Shown in pieces: positions 32,401 to 42,397 of a stretch of 64,000 nucleotides of DNA. The stretch spans positions 791,501-855,500 of the forward strand of contig JAHQIY010000008.1 in assembly GCA_019054805.1 (NCBI GenBank), in the 5' to 3' direction. The notes under the pieces were generated by a model. It worked only from the letters and a program-made list of their open reading frames with translations, was not told the DNA's origin and searched no databases. Position 1 is the stretch's first letter. Every line of letters begins with the position of its first letter. This stretch comes from Brachionus manjavacas. Lineage: Eukaryota; Rotifera; Eurotatoria; Ploima; Brachionidae. The position numbers were made by a program, and so were the translations under genes.

Positions 32401-32881
32401 AGGCCGCTTTCATGTCTATTTTGGTGAAAGTGTCTGCTTCAGCGAGCTTGTTGTACAAGTCTTGGATTGACGGCAAAGGATAATTATCATCCTTTATTAA
32501 CTTGTTTAAGGCTTTGTAGTCAACAGTTATTCGAATTGAACCGTCTGGTTTGTGAACGACATGTATAGGTGAACACCATGGGCTATTACTGGTTCGAATA
32601 ATTTTTGCCTCTAACTGTCTGTCGATTTCCCGATGCACTTTTTCTTTCAAGTGGTATGGAAGTGGTCTGGATTTACATTTCAGTGGTTTCTGGTTCGATT
32701 CGATGAATTCAATTCGAAATGCTGCATCCGAGTTGAAATTTGGTCTTAAGTCAACAACATCTTTTGCCGAGATATTTCTCAATTCCTCTACTACCACTTG
32801 TCTTGCATCATCAATTGATTTGAAACGAAAGTTAGGAGCCTCAAACGTTTCAGGATAATTTTCGAGAGTTTCTGTGTTCAT
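29486..32881 (-). CDS. pol: element 1 Pol: reverse transcriptase, RNase H, integrase
   Basis: 1131 residues from ATG 32881. The RT (about 70-260) has SPWCSPIHVVHKPDGSIR and the catalytic YLDD at about 219-222. The RNase H (about 385-500) has STDACEYGYNAVLEQ and TDHQSLTW. The integrase has an HHCC zinc finger (HLGRHKTTGKI ... CDICQK, about 655-700) and the D,D-E core (TDFAGPF near 715, LSDGAKCF near 772, CDGLSER near 808). A basic C-terminal tail follows and no chromodomain was recognised. The pol frame is -1 relative to gag and stays open 73 nt upstream into the gag end (33040-32968), so a -1 frameshift or reinitiation could express it. I saw no classical slippery heptamer. Domain order RT-RH-IN is the Ty3/gypsy order. 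Confidence 0.95.
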   Translation of the reverse strand: MNTETLENYPETFEAPNFRFKSIDDARQVVVEELRNISAKDVVDLRPNFNSDAAFRIEFIESNQKPLKCKSRPLPYHLKEKVHREIDRQLEAKIIRTSNSPWCSPIHVVHKPDGSIRITVDYKALNKLIKDDNYPLPSIQDLYNKLAEADTFTKIDMKAAYHQIPFASESIEVTAFICEFGIFEYLSMPMGIKSAPGWFQRFIERVLNKFIVNNMLRVYLDDTIIFTNSSKLGIDLHVEVVKEVIDTLKSRNLKISFEKCVPVVEEVELLGNTISKNRIRPNPNRAKCLENRTRPTNIRELQSWLGVANHYRRFIAHYAKLTKPLYDMMNLKEVPLRCRKKNGAVDGKKVPLEWTAEAEKSFIDVRETLCSNLVLVLPNFQEQFFLSTDACEYGYNAVLEQIIENVAYPIAYFSKSYTKAQRNYSTTEKELLAVVMSIEYFHQYLYGKFFTVKTDHQSLTWILNKKNTHPRLERWLLRLNQYLFEIIYQAGKENVVADMLSRLPDENEVAESNDDYLDNLVAMVDEKEEEMVSLETDTSENAKIISQNPNSNQIEQYRSLNNEQLKDEDIKWMIDLKKTHKDKKPKINIFENPVRQILYKQFDNLFMVEGVLYRHSEDRNGFLVTQFVLPKQVVAEVVEHIHSSIFNAHLGRHKTTGKIIERFYRPFLKEEIKNCIKHCDICQKTKSKKNEGLAELLYLTPCRPNQLITTDFAGPFKTTSRGNKYLQIIADHFTKLMLLCPTKDVKAITAAGNVIDEWACEYGIPEAVLSDGAKCFQSKLSDLVYDFLDIRRLKTTPFHPQCDGLSERGVRTFKTMIQAHIDLDQTTWDIHCKKYTFAYNTSVHSTTNQTPFEMMFGRKPRIPIDIITPTTDVLGRLPILQEYKLVNEHGEVVVLEDVEDTILANSANVAGNYLNELKEKMSLSYKIAATNRNIKMEKSKIDFDRRIKKLDYNIGDFVLCDHPKLKKGLSQGIARKFYGPFVVVGKNDNNVDYLIRFASKPKSKIKQVHKNRLKFYFKSGLDNVKIKQESDSQNTKKNVWKKNKHVSNDIVAKHNEVLELPVKQKITLKQKANSIPKAPQRRSSRIQAIRTQNSKNVERLDEKNLSHSSICSDSSSGEEFNPIKVPKRKSK

Positions 32882-32967
32882 TTGTATACTTTCAGTACTA
32901 CAAGTGCTACTACTTGATAAACAAGTGAGTGTTTCTGAATTGCAGCTCCTCCTTTTGACTGAGTTAT

Positions 32968-34611
32968 TTAATAAATGTTTCCTCTCCGATTTGAAGATTT
33001 TTTCACCTGATTGGACATTTTTCTTATTTTGCTCTGCATTTCACAAAATTTTGTTCTAAAATCCGGAATTTTTTGTACTAAATCGCGACCAAGAATAAAA
33101 TCGTGGTCTGTGACATTTTCGGTGACAATTAATCTAACATTCTTCATTATGACTTCCGGTGAAATAACAAATTTTTTTAAAAAAACAAAACCAAAAATTT
33201 TAATCTTTCCGCTACAAGAAAATAAGTCTTTTCCTGTATAGGTTTCAAGTATTGTTTGTGGATCATGTTTTTTAATTATGTTAAAAAGTTTTAAACTAAT
33301 TAAAGATCTGCGTGCACCACTATCGCACAAGTATTTTACCAAAGTATTGTTTAAGATAGCTTGACCAAAAATTGGGTTAGAAAAATCTTTATATTGTCCC
33401 GAATCAACATTTAGAATTTCTTCATTTACTGACCTTTTTTGTTCTTCCGGCTTTTTCTGATGTTGGTGTTGCTGATGTTGATATTGATCGCTTTGTTGAG
33501 TCGGACCGAAATTAACGAACTTTTTTTGGTTCCGATTGTATGGGTTGTACTGAGTATTGTAAGATTGTTGCTGATATGAACTCTTCTGGTTTAGATTCAT
33601 ATTATTCTCAGTTGTCTTTTGTTTCCCATTGTAATCAGTTTCACTTGTATAGAGATTGTTCTTTGTATACATTGCTACAGTGCTACTATTTCTGTCGAAG
33701 CCATTGTTTTTGCAGTTCACGTAGTCAATGAGGCTTTGGATTCCAAAAAATTCATCGGGTTTAAACGCTCGCATTTTGTGCATTTTTGTACGTGCAACTT
33801 CTCTTAAGCGTACGTTGAAAAGGCCTTCAACGAATCTCTCCTTAATGATATGGTCCAAATCGATTGAGCCCTCCAAGTTTGGAAAAACACTATTAACCAA
33901 ATTAATGATATTTTGTCCGTAGTCTGTAATTGACTGACTCTGCCTTTGCTTGTACTCATTGAGTTTTGTCCAGTTAGAAAAAGACTGGGTAAGAGCTGTT
34001 TGTGGTACTACTAGTCGCAAGAAGGCGGTTTTGAATTGCTCAAATCCATTTTCGTGATCTTTTAAAAATGATTCTAAATTTGAAAATTGCTTCAATATTT
34101 GATTTTCTATGTAGCTTACTACTACACGAACCCATTCGGATTCGTCGAAGTCTTTTAAAAATGATTCCATGACGGTTATCCAGGATTTACCATCCATACC
34201 TTTTCTGAATACGTCGGGAATTTTTAGAATGTTCGTATTTATTGCGGGATTTCGATCCTCAATACGACATTTTTTGTTGTTGTTTGAGTTATTAACATGC
34301 ATGGTACTAATAACGTGTAAGGTTGTCTTTGGCGTGGAATGCCTCCCTTTACGAAAATACTTCAATGCTATGAAAGTTGACAAAACAAGCGAGAAAAAAA
34401 TTATTGTTTCCGTTGTTGTATAAACTATGACGGAACAACTAACACCATTTACGAGTTGAATCGTATTTGTCCAGATACGGATTAAATAAGATATGATTCG
34501 ATCCGTTAATGATGGTTCAGGTACAAATTCTTCTTTTTTATGGAAGTTTATCCAAGCATTTACGCGTATGAAAAAGATAAAGAAAAGTACCGTGAATTTC
34601 AAAAAGTTCAT
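32968..34611 (-). CDS. gag: element 1 Gag with N-terminal signal peptide and membrane span, plus protease
   Basis: 547 residues from ATG 34611 to TAA 32968. Residues 1-19 are a textbook signal peptide (hydrophobic LLF-type core, then VNA). A short segment of about 45 residues follows, then a membrane span at about 66-86 and a basic KYFRKGRH, predicting a type I protein with capsid in the cytosol. The capsid-like part covers about 135-300 (FLKDFDESEWVRVVV, IKERFVEGL). A Q/N/H-rich region (about 335-390) has no CCHC knuckle. The aspartic protease starts at LCDSGARRSLIS (DSG at 430-432) and ends near FILGRDLV (about 505-512). A hydrophobic leader on Gag is unusual for this class. Confidence 0.92.
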   Translation of the reverse strand: MNFLKFTVLFFIFFIRVNAWINFHKKEEFVPEPSLTDRIISYLIRIWTNTIQLVNGVSCSVIVYTTTETIIFFSLVLSTFIALKYFRKGRHSTPKTTLHVISTMHVNNSNNNKKCRIEDRNPAINTNILKIPDVFRKGMDGKSWITVMESFLKDFDESEWVRVVVSYIENQILKQFSNLESFLKDHENGFEQFKTAFLRLVVPQTALTQSFSNWTKLNEYKQRQSQSITDYGQNIINLVNSVFPNLEGSIDLDHIIKERFVEGLFNVRLREVARTKMHKMRAFKPDEFFGIQSLIDYVNCKNNGFDRNSSTVAMYTKNNLYTSETDYNGKQKTTENNMNLNQKSSYQQQSYNTQYNPYNRNQKKFVNFGPTQQSDQYQHQQHQHQKKPEEQKRSVNEEILNVDSGQYKDFSNPIFGQAILNNTLVKYLCDSGARRSLISLKLFNIIKKHDPQTILETYTGKDLFSCSGKIKIFGFVFLKKFVISPEVIMKNVRLIVTENVTDHDFILGRDLVQKIPDFRTKFCEMQSKIRKMSNQVKKSSNRRGNIY

Positions 34612-34773
34612 TGTGACAATTCGGAAAATAATAAGAGAAAAAGGAATAAGTATGTGCCTATGTTAATACTTTAATTCGCGTGTTACTACTAATATACTAT
34701 TTTTGTTAGTATTTAGTGTTAGAGTACACGTTTTTCTTTTGTTCGTTTCTAAATCAATTCTAATAAAGAAAAA

Positions 34774-34789
34774 AACCTAGGGACGCCAA
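34774..34789 (-). promoter_or_regulatory. primer-binding-site-like sequence of element 1
   Basis: Immediately inside the 5' LTR, reading TTGGCGTCCCTAGGTT on the element strand. A TGG start directly after the LTR is expected for a tRNA 3'-CCA primer; the tRNA was not identified. Confidence 0.6.
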
Positions 34790-35111
34790 TGTAATAAACC
34801 TACTTATTCGGCACTAAGCGGTTTATACTCTAAATGTTTAAAATAAATAAAAGAAATTCTTCTTAGTAAATATTTTATTTAATTATGTTTTAGCCACTTC
34901 TAGCCTAAAGAAAAATACAATATATAAAGAAAAAGATAGGAAAAAGAATAACAAAAATAATATAATAAGTAAAACTGAAAAAACTAAAACATGTGCTACA
35001 ATTTCAACATGCTTCTATATAATTAAACAAACATGCATATGTAATATTTTAAATCAAAACAAACTGCTCTTTAAGTGAGAAGATGATGTTGTTATTTAGA
35101 GAACTACAACA
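34790..35111 (-). repeat. 5' LTR of element 1
   Basis: 322 bp, the promoter LTR for the minus-oriented element. It matches the other LTR except for about two bases and a 19-bp insertion that looks like a local duplication of AAAGAAAAA with TACAATATAT. Confidence 0.95.
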
Positions 35112-35287
35112 AACGGACAAAATAAAAGTAAAAAGGATGACAAAATTATGGAAGCTACTGACAAATTTTTTTATAATATTAACAAACATTTTTTAAAAAG
35201 TAAAATAATGACAAATATTTAAAAAAAAAGGGGTGCAAAATTATTGAAACCAATGACAAATTTATCAATAACGAAAACAAAAAAAAA

Positions 35288-35810
35288 ATGGAAAGTTCGC
35301 AAGTGAACCCAAACGAAATTCAACGTTGGAATTTCAAGAATTCAGTAAACTAAATCTCAAAAAATTGGAGAAACCTGTAAGTCACAAAACAATCTTTAAG
35401 CAACTCAAATATGTACTCAGAGACTCAGAATTTAAAGAAATTATAGCAATTTACAATTTCTCTTCGAACAAAATATGGAAATATGAAAGACAAAATATGA
35501 AAGTCTTTGAACGTTCAATAGAAATAAATGGTGACTTTTTCAAGCTTGAAGATGCCAACAAATTACCAGAGACAAGAAGGTACTCGATATTAAGATTTCA
35601 CTTTCTCCCAGATGATTTCAACAAGGAATTTCTCCGAGAAATTTTCGATGCTGTTTAAAATCACTGGACCCAAAGTTGAACAAATTTCAGTAGAAACGTA
35701 CAAAGATAGTCAAGTTAAAAACGGTGTGAAACGAGTAAAAATTTCCTTCCCGAAAGAATCAGATCAGTTAGTTAGAAATTTGACTGATCCAACAGTTCTA
35801 TACAGATAAA
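35288..35810 (+). pseudogene. LINE ORF1 relic
   Basis: ATG 35288 opens MESSQVNPNEIQ, but the frame stops soon. The text continues in another frame from about 35323 to 35658 (FSKLNLKKLEKP, WKYERQNMKVFERS) and again to 35809. It lies after the 5' region and before RT C-terminal sequence, so ORF1 of this LINE is likely. I see no zinc knuckle. Confidence 0.5.
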
Positions 35811-35879
35811 AATGCGTTATTTCAATTGCTGGACAAAAACAAAATTATCTTAATTAAAACAAAAATAAAATCGGATCTA

Positions 35880-36100
35880 TTTTAGACTATTCTTTTCCTT
35901 GCTTGAATTCATTTTCAGAAAATAATATCAAAAAACTACAAGCAATTCAGAATTCAGCAGTTGATCTATCCTTAAATTAAAATATGATACTCCCTCCAAT
36001 ATCGTGCATCATGAAGCTTTAAAAAACTTAAATTGCTAACAGTCTCAAATCGGCTTTTTGAGTTGAGTGAGAGATATGTTGGGACAGGACTAATTCATTA
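35880..36100 (+). pseudogene. LINE ORF2 C-terminal relic
   Basis: Reads, over frame changes, FPCLNSFSENNIKKLQ, AIQNSAV, KYDTPSNIVHHEALK and NRLFELSERYVGTGL, the thumb and C-terminal end of the LINE RT. The Tigger element interrupts it at a TA, and it resumes at 37066 with the TGGGGIQRRF region and the 3' UTR. Confidence 0.7.
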
Positions 36101-37065
36101 CAGTCAATCCTCGATATAACGACAAAGTTGGGCGGAAATTTTTATATTCGTTGTATCGAAATTCGTTCTACCGAAAATCCCATACAAAAGCATTGAATAA
36201 ATTTTAAGATTTATTATTTTGAATTTTTATAAAAATAAATGAAAAAGGTGAAAAAATTTATAAAAAAATAAAATGAAAAGAAAAATTAATCCTTTTTTAA
36301 AATTAATTCTTTTGAACTAATGATTGACTTTTTCGGTTGAGTTAACTCTTCAATTTCATTGTTACTATTGTTTGATTCTTCTTTTTTTGTAGCAACTGTA
36401 TTTAAAATTTACAAATCAGTAAGCGAACCACGTGCTGCTAAATTTGAGTCGACTGAAACATAAGCATATTTTTCGAAATCTATTTTTGAAAGAACGTTAA
36501 TTGTTGTCACATTCGAGCCATGTTCGATTGCATGTAATTTTCACGCGCAACATCGGTACGATATTTGACTTTGAACGATTGAATAATTCCTTGATCTAAG
36601 GGCTGCAAAACAGACGTACAATTAGCAGGAAAAAATGCGATTTTTATATTTTCACAAATGTTATTTGACTTTTGACCACTAAAATTGTCCAAAAAAAGAA
36701 GAACTTTGCGATTATCTGCTGTAAATTTATATTTTTTATTGAAAGAATATAGATAAAGTCAAATAAAGAACAATTAAATTTTTGCTTTATTTCCAATTAG
36801 TTAATTAAATGTCAAGATTTTTTTTTAAAATATAAAGGTGCGAATTTTTTTTTGATTTTTCGTTGTATGAAGTTTTATTTCTTAAGAAAAAGATTAATTG
36901 GTTCGTTAGAAGAACCTTGTTGTATCGGGTTTTCGTTGCATCGAAATTCGTTCTATAGAAGATAAAAAGTATTCATTTTCCATTGATCGAAATCGGTTCT
37001 GATAATCGAATTCGTTCTATAGGGTTTTTCGTTCTATGGGGTTTCGTTGTACGGAGGATTGACTG
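36101..37065 (-). mobile_element. Tigger/pogo-type DNA transposon, decayed
   Basis: 965 bp bounded by inverted CAGTCAATCCTC (36101-36112) and GAGGATTGACTG (37054-37065), flanked by TA at 36099-36100 and 37066-37067. Subterminal copies of AAATTCGTTCTA occur near both ends. The interior holds a transposase remnant on the minus strand. Removing it rejoins the LINE sequence, which matches the uninterrupted copy at 7560-7760. Confidence 0.9.
36507..36692 (-). pseudogene. Tigger/CENP-B-type DDE transposase fragment
   Basis: About 60 residues with DNFSGQKSNN, then FFPANCTSVLQPLDQGIIQS and FKVKYR, the very conserved block around the last part of the DDE_1 catalytic domain of jerky/Tigger proteins. 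The rest of the transposase has gone; in the flank only short pieces remain. Confidence 0.85.
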
Positions 37066-37262
37066 TATATTCCATTGATTGTAAGACTGGTGGAGGAATA
37101 CAAAGAAGGTTTTGAATCGAGATATATTGAATACCCAACTCCATTGTGTAATTACTACCTTACTATTTCCTCCTTTTTTCCTGGAACTTGAACTTTGTAA
37201 ACATATGCCACATGTAACAATCTATGCCACATGCCACATGTACAGAAAACAAATAAATAAAA

Positions 37263-38069
37263 ATAAAATTTAATTTTGTCAGTCCTTAAAATAGTAGGCA
37301 AAATGATTAAGCACAGTAAATGTCAAAAAAGCTAACATTTATTTAATTTATATAAAACATCTGAAATTAAGCTATTTATTAATTTCGTCAAATAATTATT
37401 TTTAGATCAAAAGTAGAAAGAAAATAGGAAAAAAAGACTCTGAGAATAAAATACAATTTGTCTTTTATCTTTTTTTTGAATATTTTTGTTGAAGAGAATT
37501 GAGCAAAATGTAAAATTATGGTATTTATTAAAACAATTAAATAGATTCGAATTTTTCAACATGCTTATAATGCATACTCCTTGATAAGTTTGTTAACTTT
37601 TTATGCGAGAAAGCAGCCTGATAGATATCAAGTTTATAAAATTTTCTATTCATTAATGAACAATCGTCTTTCAAAAAGACCAATTAATCATCAAGGCATT
37701 CATGGAAAAAACCAAACTCTTTTTCAAAAAAATAAAAGCATGATGCAAAATTAATTATTTGAATTAGCTTCTCTCATGGAATTGTAAAAAATAATAAATT
37801 AATTTTAGCATAGTTTTTAACAATGTGCTAATCTGTCTGGCTCCCTAATTAATATAAAGACAAAATATATTTTACTATAGAAAAAGTTGTAGAATAAAAA
37901 TACTAACTTAAAGAAAAAAATACAAACATAAAGAGAAGGATAGAATCCTAAAGAGTTTTAATTTTTTCTAAAGAAAGTTATTAGCATTATAAAAGGATTC
38001 ATTTTTTGTTAAAGCAATTTCATTTGATTTCTAAAAAATTTCATTCAAAAAATAAATAATGGAAAATTT
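37263..38069. other. AT-rich spacer
   Basis: No ORF, repeat or motif that I can support. Confidence 0.5.
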
Positions 38070-38402
38070 TATGATTCATCCAATTCATCAAGATTTGATT
38101 TGACCATTAAAAAAAATAATTGTCTATTAAAAGAAGCTGATAAGTTAACTTCAACTGATTTTTTTATACAAGATTTAAATACTGGTTACAGATTATATAA
38201 CAATACAAACAAATATCACATACAAATTTTCCCAAAATATTGTAGTTGTATGCATTTTTTAGAATATGCTATATGTAAGCATTATATTGCTTTTTGTAAG
38301 TTAACAAATCATCCATTTGGAGAAAATGAAAGAGAATTTATTCATATTAAAAGACGAGGTATACCAACAAAATCAAATACTGGTGCATTAACAAGAGATT
38401 AA
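38070..38402 (+). pseudogene. SWIM zinc-finger end of a MULE-type transposase
   Basis: About 105 residues ending at TAA 38400-38402. The core is CSCMHFLEYAICKHYIAFC, a CxC...CxH SWIM finger. The end, RRGIPTKSNTGALTRD, resembles the RGRP-K-like tails of FLYWCH/MULE proteins. The upstream DDE core is absent. SWIM fingers usually sit at the C-terminus of MULE transposases, so this fits the FLYWCH relic at 8962-9343 as the other end of that class. Confidence 0.65.
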
Positions 38403-39526
38403 ATTGGCTATATATTTAACAAAATAGTATTATCTTTAATTTAGTATTTTTTTCTTTATAAAAATAATTTTTCATTTATTTATATAAAAAACTTATTTAA
38501 TTTCGAATAAAAGTCTTTATAATCAATATTAATGTATATAATTAAAAATGATTTTCCTTTATATTAATTATTAAATCAATCTGTCTATTCACTCGAGTAA
38601 TTATATACCAATAAATTTCAATTAGGATAATTAGCAAAATATAAAATTAATTTTTTAAATACTTTTTAAATAGGAAAAAGTATAATAACTTTTTTTTGCC
38701 AAATATATTTTATAATTTTAGTAAAAATGGAAACAATTTTTTGCATCCAATAATTAAAAATAAGAAGAAAACATTTTAAATATTGTTAAATTTTTTATGT
38801 TTTTAAATAAATTATTTTAAAGAAAAAAGATTAAAAAATTTTTTGTCTAATGATCAAAATAAAATCTATTTCATAAAATACTTTTCTCAAGATACAGTGG
38901 TTTTAAAATTTCTGCCAACAATATCAAAATAAGTACTTAAGAAGTACTTAAGAAGTACTTAAGAAAAAATAAAAGGAATGATTAAACTTATTTTCTATCT
39001 TTTTAGAATAAATTAAAAATAAAGTTTTTGTATGCTAATTCTAGAAAAATATTAATTCCTTTAGCTGATATTGAAAAAGTTGAGAGAGAGTGATTCTAAA
39101 TAAAATCAAGAATGTTAAAAACAATTATTTAATTTAAAGAAATTCCAGAATGTTTATTTGTTTCATTAATTACTAAGTGGTAATTTAAATTATTTAAAGC
39201 TCATCCCATATGAAAAATATAAGTTAAAAGTTATTTTGATCCTGATATTTTTTTTCAGCTTAAGCAAATAAACCATTTAATATTGGAATTATTTTAAAAA
39301 ATCTGATGTTTATAAAACTTGAATTCTTTAGGTAGTACTTATAAAAAAATTAGACGAAAAAGAAATCTAAATAAAGAAATAAATAAATAAACAAATTGAA
39401 TTGAAAATTAAAAAAAAAAACAAATAAATTTGGTTGACATAAAATTTAAGAATTTTAATTACAACAATTCAGACATTTAAAAAATTAATATAAAAAAGCT
39501 TTTATTGGACTATAAATAAATTCTAA
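38403..39526. other. AT-rich spacer upstream of paralogue 3
   Basis: No gene. Contains the triple 11-bp repeat at 38931-38963 and a TATA-like box at about 39489. Confidence 0.5.
38931..38963. repeat. 11-bp tandem repeat, three copies
   Basis: AAGTACTTAAG three times in perfect tandem. Each unit contains two overlapping palindromes (AAGTACTT and CTTAAG). Confidence 0.85.
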
Positions 39527-41610
39527 ATGAGAAAAATAAAAGTTTATATTGTATTTAGTTTGCTTCTTTGTCTTAGAAACTGTAGTCACTTCTATGGAGG
39601 CAGTATTTCTTGGAAAGCTATAAATCCAAATGCAATCACCAATATCGATGTTTTGATACAGTGGAGATTTTTTTGGCGTTCTTCCACGTCAGCAAGCCAC
39701 AGATGTGATGACACAAAAATTTTGAATGGAAATCTTATAGGTGACAATGGAGCAATTGATTGTGTAACCGGATGTACTCCAACAACATTCAGTATTGATT
39801 CAAAAGTAATATGTTCAGATTATAGTTTATCTAATGACTGGTCAGGTGGTCAACGATCAACTTTAGTCACATTTTTAAATCCTATATATGCTGAAGGAAT
39901 TTTTAGCGGAAACGCTTGGCTAACCTTGAATACTGGAGGAGGAAGCTGGGAACTAAGATTCAAGATGAATTTGACCAAAAGAGAAGACACCTTAAAGATC
40001 AACTCACCACCAACTAGTCTTGTAAATCCGATTACAACAATGCGGCTTGGATGCGATAACACACTGAAAATCTACACTGCCGATAGAGATGGTGACACAG
40101 TAAGATGCCGATGGAGTGAGAGTTCGATGGGCGAATGTGCAGGAATCTGCAGTAGTGTTCCAGGTGGTGATTTGGATGAAGAAAAATGCACACTTAAATT
40201 TTCGCCTTCTTCCACTGGATATTATGCAGTTGCCATTCAAATCGAAGACTTTGCTAGCAGTCAATCAACAACTCCATTAAGCAGCACACCAGTTCAATTT
40301 TTGATTATAAGTCGAACACTGGCATGTGTCTATGACAAGCTACAATTCCAACAACCCACACTGAAAGATGATGCATGCACTGCAGTTAAATTCAACGAAA
40401 CTTTTCATTCAAAACTAATCGTGTTCAGTACTTCACAAGTGACTGAATTCACCACTCTATCACCTCCGGGTCTGATAAAATCAAAAATAGACAATTACAA
40501 CAACAATTTAAACTTGTGGTATGTCAATTTAACATGGCCAATAACTGATCCTGATCTAATCGGACTCAACTTATTTTGTTTTGAAGCAATCAATATAGAT
40601 GGTGACAAGACCGATCAGAGGTGTGTTTCTCTTGTTGTTGATGCAGTGTCGCCAATATTTGAAAATCCTTTTCCAACAGGTCTTGTTGATCCGATCATTC
40701 CTTTTTTTACCATCAATGCAGCAAATGTGCCAATAACAAAATCAACACGTCCAGGATCATATATTAGAGTTTTTGATTCAAATAATACCCAAGTGATAGA
40801 GATTGAATCTGTTTCATCCAACATAGCTGTCATCAATTCAAAGACACTTATTTTTAGTGTTGACTTTAATTTTACCCACGAAGAGACCTATTACATTCTT
40901 TTTGACACTGACGTTGCTCAAAGTACTCAGTTTTGTGGACTAGAATCACTTCCAATTGATAATGAGACATTTTGGGTTTTCACGATAAAAGCTGATCCGT
41001 TAAAAGTTGTTAACGTCACATTTAATATTACTACCATTGAGAATGGCAATCAAAACAATTCAAATGACACTCTTTCTATTGAACAATTTAATAATTTTGT
41101 TTCATCTTTTTTTGAATTTTACTCAGTTTTTTAAGAAAAGCAACTTTGGGAATAGTTTCAACTTTAGGTGCTGCTGTTCTTTTGACTCTGATTTTCTTTT
41201 CAATTATTTTCTTAATGAGCTGTTTTTTTATCAAAAATAAAATGAAATCATCCATTTCGCCGATTACAAAAATAAATTTAAATACAAATCATGTCACACT
41301 TAATAGTAATCATTTGGAAAATAAGCAAATAGATAGTTTGAATTCAAGAATTGGTCAGATGGGAATAGTTGAAGAAATCGAAGATGTTCCAATCAATAAA
41401 AGTTCTCCATTTTATCAATCTAATGAAAAAATTAAACCAAGCTCAGTCACTAGACCAAGCGAAGTAAAGCCAAAGAGATTTGTGAGGGACACAACAAGAT
41501 TTGATTTTAAAGAAAATCCAGATTCATATGTTGTTAGTCGGTCGAATTTATTTGGATATCAAAGTGTAACTGTTGCACCGAAATATTCAAATTTAAAAAT
41601 AATAAGATAA
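39527..41610 (+). pseudogene. paralogue 3: SHFYGGS-family membrane protein with a frameshift before the membrane span
   Basis: ATG 39527 starts a signal peptide (about 1-20) and SHFYGGSISWKA. The ectodomain follows the same plan as paralogue 2, and most of it is identical. The first frame stops at TAA 41132-41134, in a run of six T (41127-41132). From there the -1 frame continues without a stop to 41610 and contains what is missing: a membrane span (about 41146-41240), KNKMK, and a cytoplasmic tail ending FGYQSVTVAPK. One base lost from the T run explains it. So this is either a freshly broken gene, a secreted truncated form of 535 residues, or an assembly error. Because both flanking parts look under constraint, an error or very recent loss is likely. 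Confidence 0.8.
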
Positions 41611-42071
41611 ATCAATGAATTCATGTAAAGACTAAAATTATATAATCTTCCAAAAACATTAAAATATTTTAGTTAACTTTAAGGGAAATTTTAAAAAATT
41701 TTCAAATAAATGCTCGATTTTTTTTCATTTTTTTAATGATTAGAATCATAAAATTAAAAAAAAATTCTAACTGAAATATTGTTTTTCTCATTATTTAGAT
41801 TTTTTTTGCATAATAATACGTAGCTATTTTTTTCGCTTATACCTTGAACGGCTATTTTCAGGTTTTTATTTTATTAAGGAATTGATTTTTCATTTCATTT
41901 TGAGATAAAAATTATTGAATAAAAAATTATTTAAATTTTTACTAATAGTCTTTTTTTTGCTAATCGTGGTGAAAATCGTTTATTGATTTTCAGTACAGAT
42001 CTTTATTTAAAATTGCATTTTGCAAAAAGATTTGGGTTCTGCATTATTTCTTAGAATGGAATATTTATTTT
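41611..42071. other. AT-rich spacer
   Basis: 3' flank of paralogue 3; nothing recognised. Confidence 0.45.
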
Positions 42072-42215
42072 TGTACAGGCGAGCCGAGTGTGTGAATGAT
42101 AGGCTAAATATTTAGTTAAACACTTTATTTTAAATAAATTAGGAATAACAACTGAATCTATTTTCTATTTGAGTAACAGTATATGTTTATAGTCTGATAA
42201 TGTCACCATACTACA
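42072..42215 (-). repeat. LTR of a third, decayed LTR element
   Basis: 144 bp starting TGTACAGGCGAGCC and ending CATACTACA on the plus strand, so TG...CA on the minus strand. The plus-strand TTCCTCCCACC right next to it (42216-42226) is a polypurine tract on the minus strand, so this is the 3' LTR of a minus-oriented element whose last ORF follows at 42398-43099. The partner LTR was not found in the window. Confidence 0.65.
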
Positions 42216-42397
42216 TTCCTCCCACCTTAGACTGGAAATTGTCCTCAATATCAAAAAATATCTAAAAAAAAAGACAATTTCAGAACAATACAAAATGTTA
42301 ACTTAAATCTGCCCTTTTTTTAAACAAATTAAAAAATTATATTAACAAAATTTCAAAATAATTAAAAAGTTTCAATTTTCATATTTTTCAAAAAAAA

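Larger units (their letters stand above)
28150..35111 (-). mobile_element. LTR element 1: complete Ty3/gypsy-type retrotransposon with third ORF
   Basis: About 7.0 kb, minus orientation, flanked by the 4-bp duplication AACG (28146-28149 and 35112-35115). LTRs at 28150-28452 and 34790-35111 begin TG and end CA on the element strand. They differ at about two bases plus a 19-bp indel, so the insertion is recent. Order on the element strand: LTR, primer-binding-site-like TGGCGTCCCTAGG, gag-protease, pol, (A)26 and (A)24 tracts, third ORF, polypurine tract AAAAGGGGGAGG, LTR. All three ORFs are intact. It is inserted in the 5' region of a LINE. Confidence 0.95.
28060..37262 (+). mobile_element. decayed LINE, interrupted by an LTR element and a Tigger element
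   Basis: LINE sequence occurs in pieces: 5' region 28060-28149 and 35112-35287 with repeated ATGACAAATTT phrases, ORF1 at 35288-35810, the RT C-terminus at 35880-36100 and the 3' end at 37066-37262. The 3' part matches the minus-strand copies at 7385-8700. Most of ORF2 is missing by internal deletion. LTR element 1 (28150-35111) and a Tigger element (36101-37065) are inserted in it. Confidence 0.7.

Noticed and set aside
38931-38963. CRISPR-like reading of the triple repeat
   Set aside because: The units are directly adjacent with no spacers and only 11 bp long.
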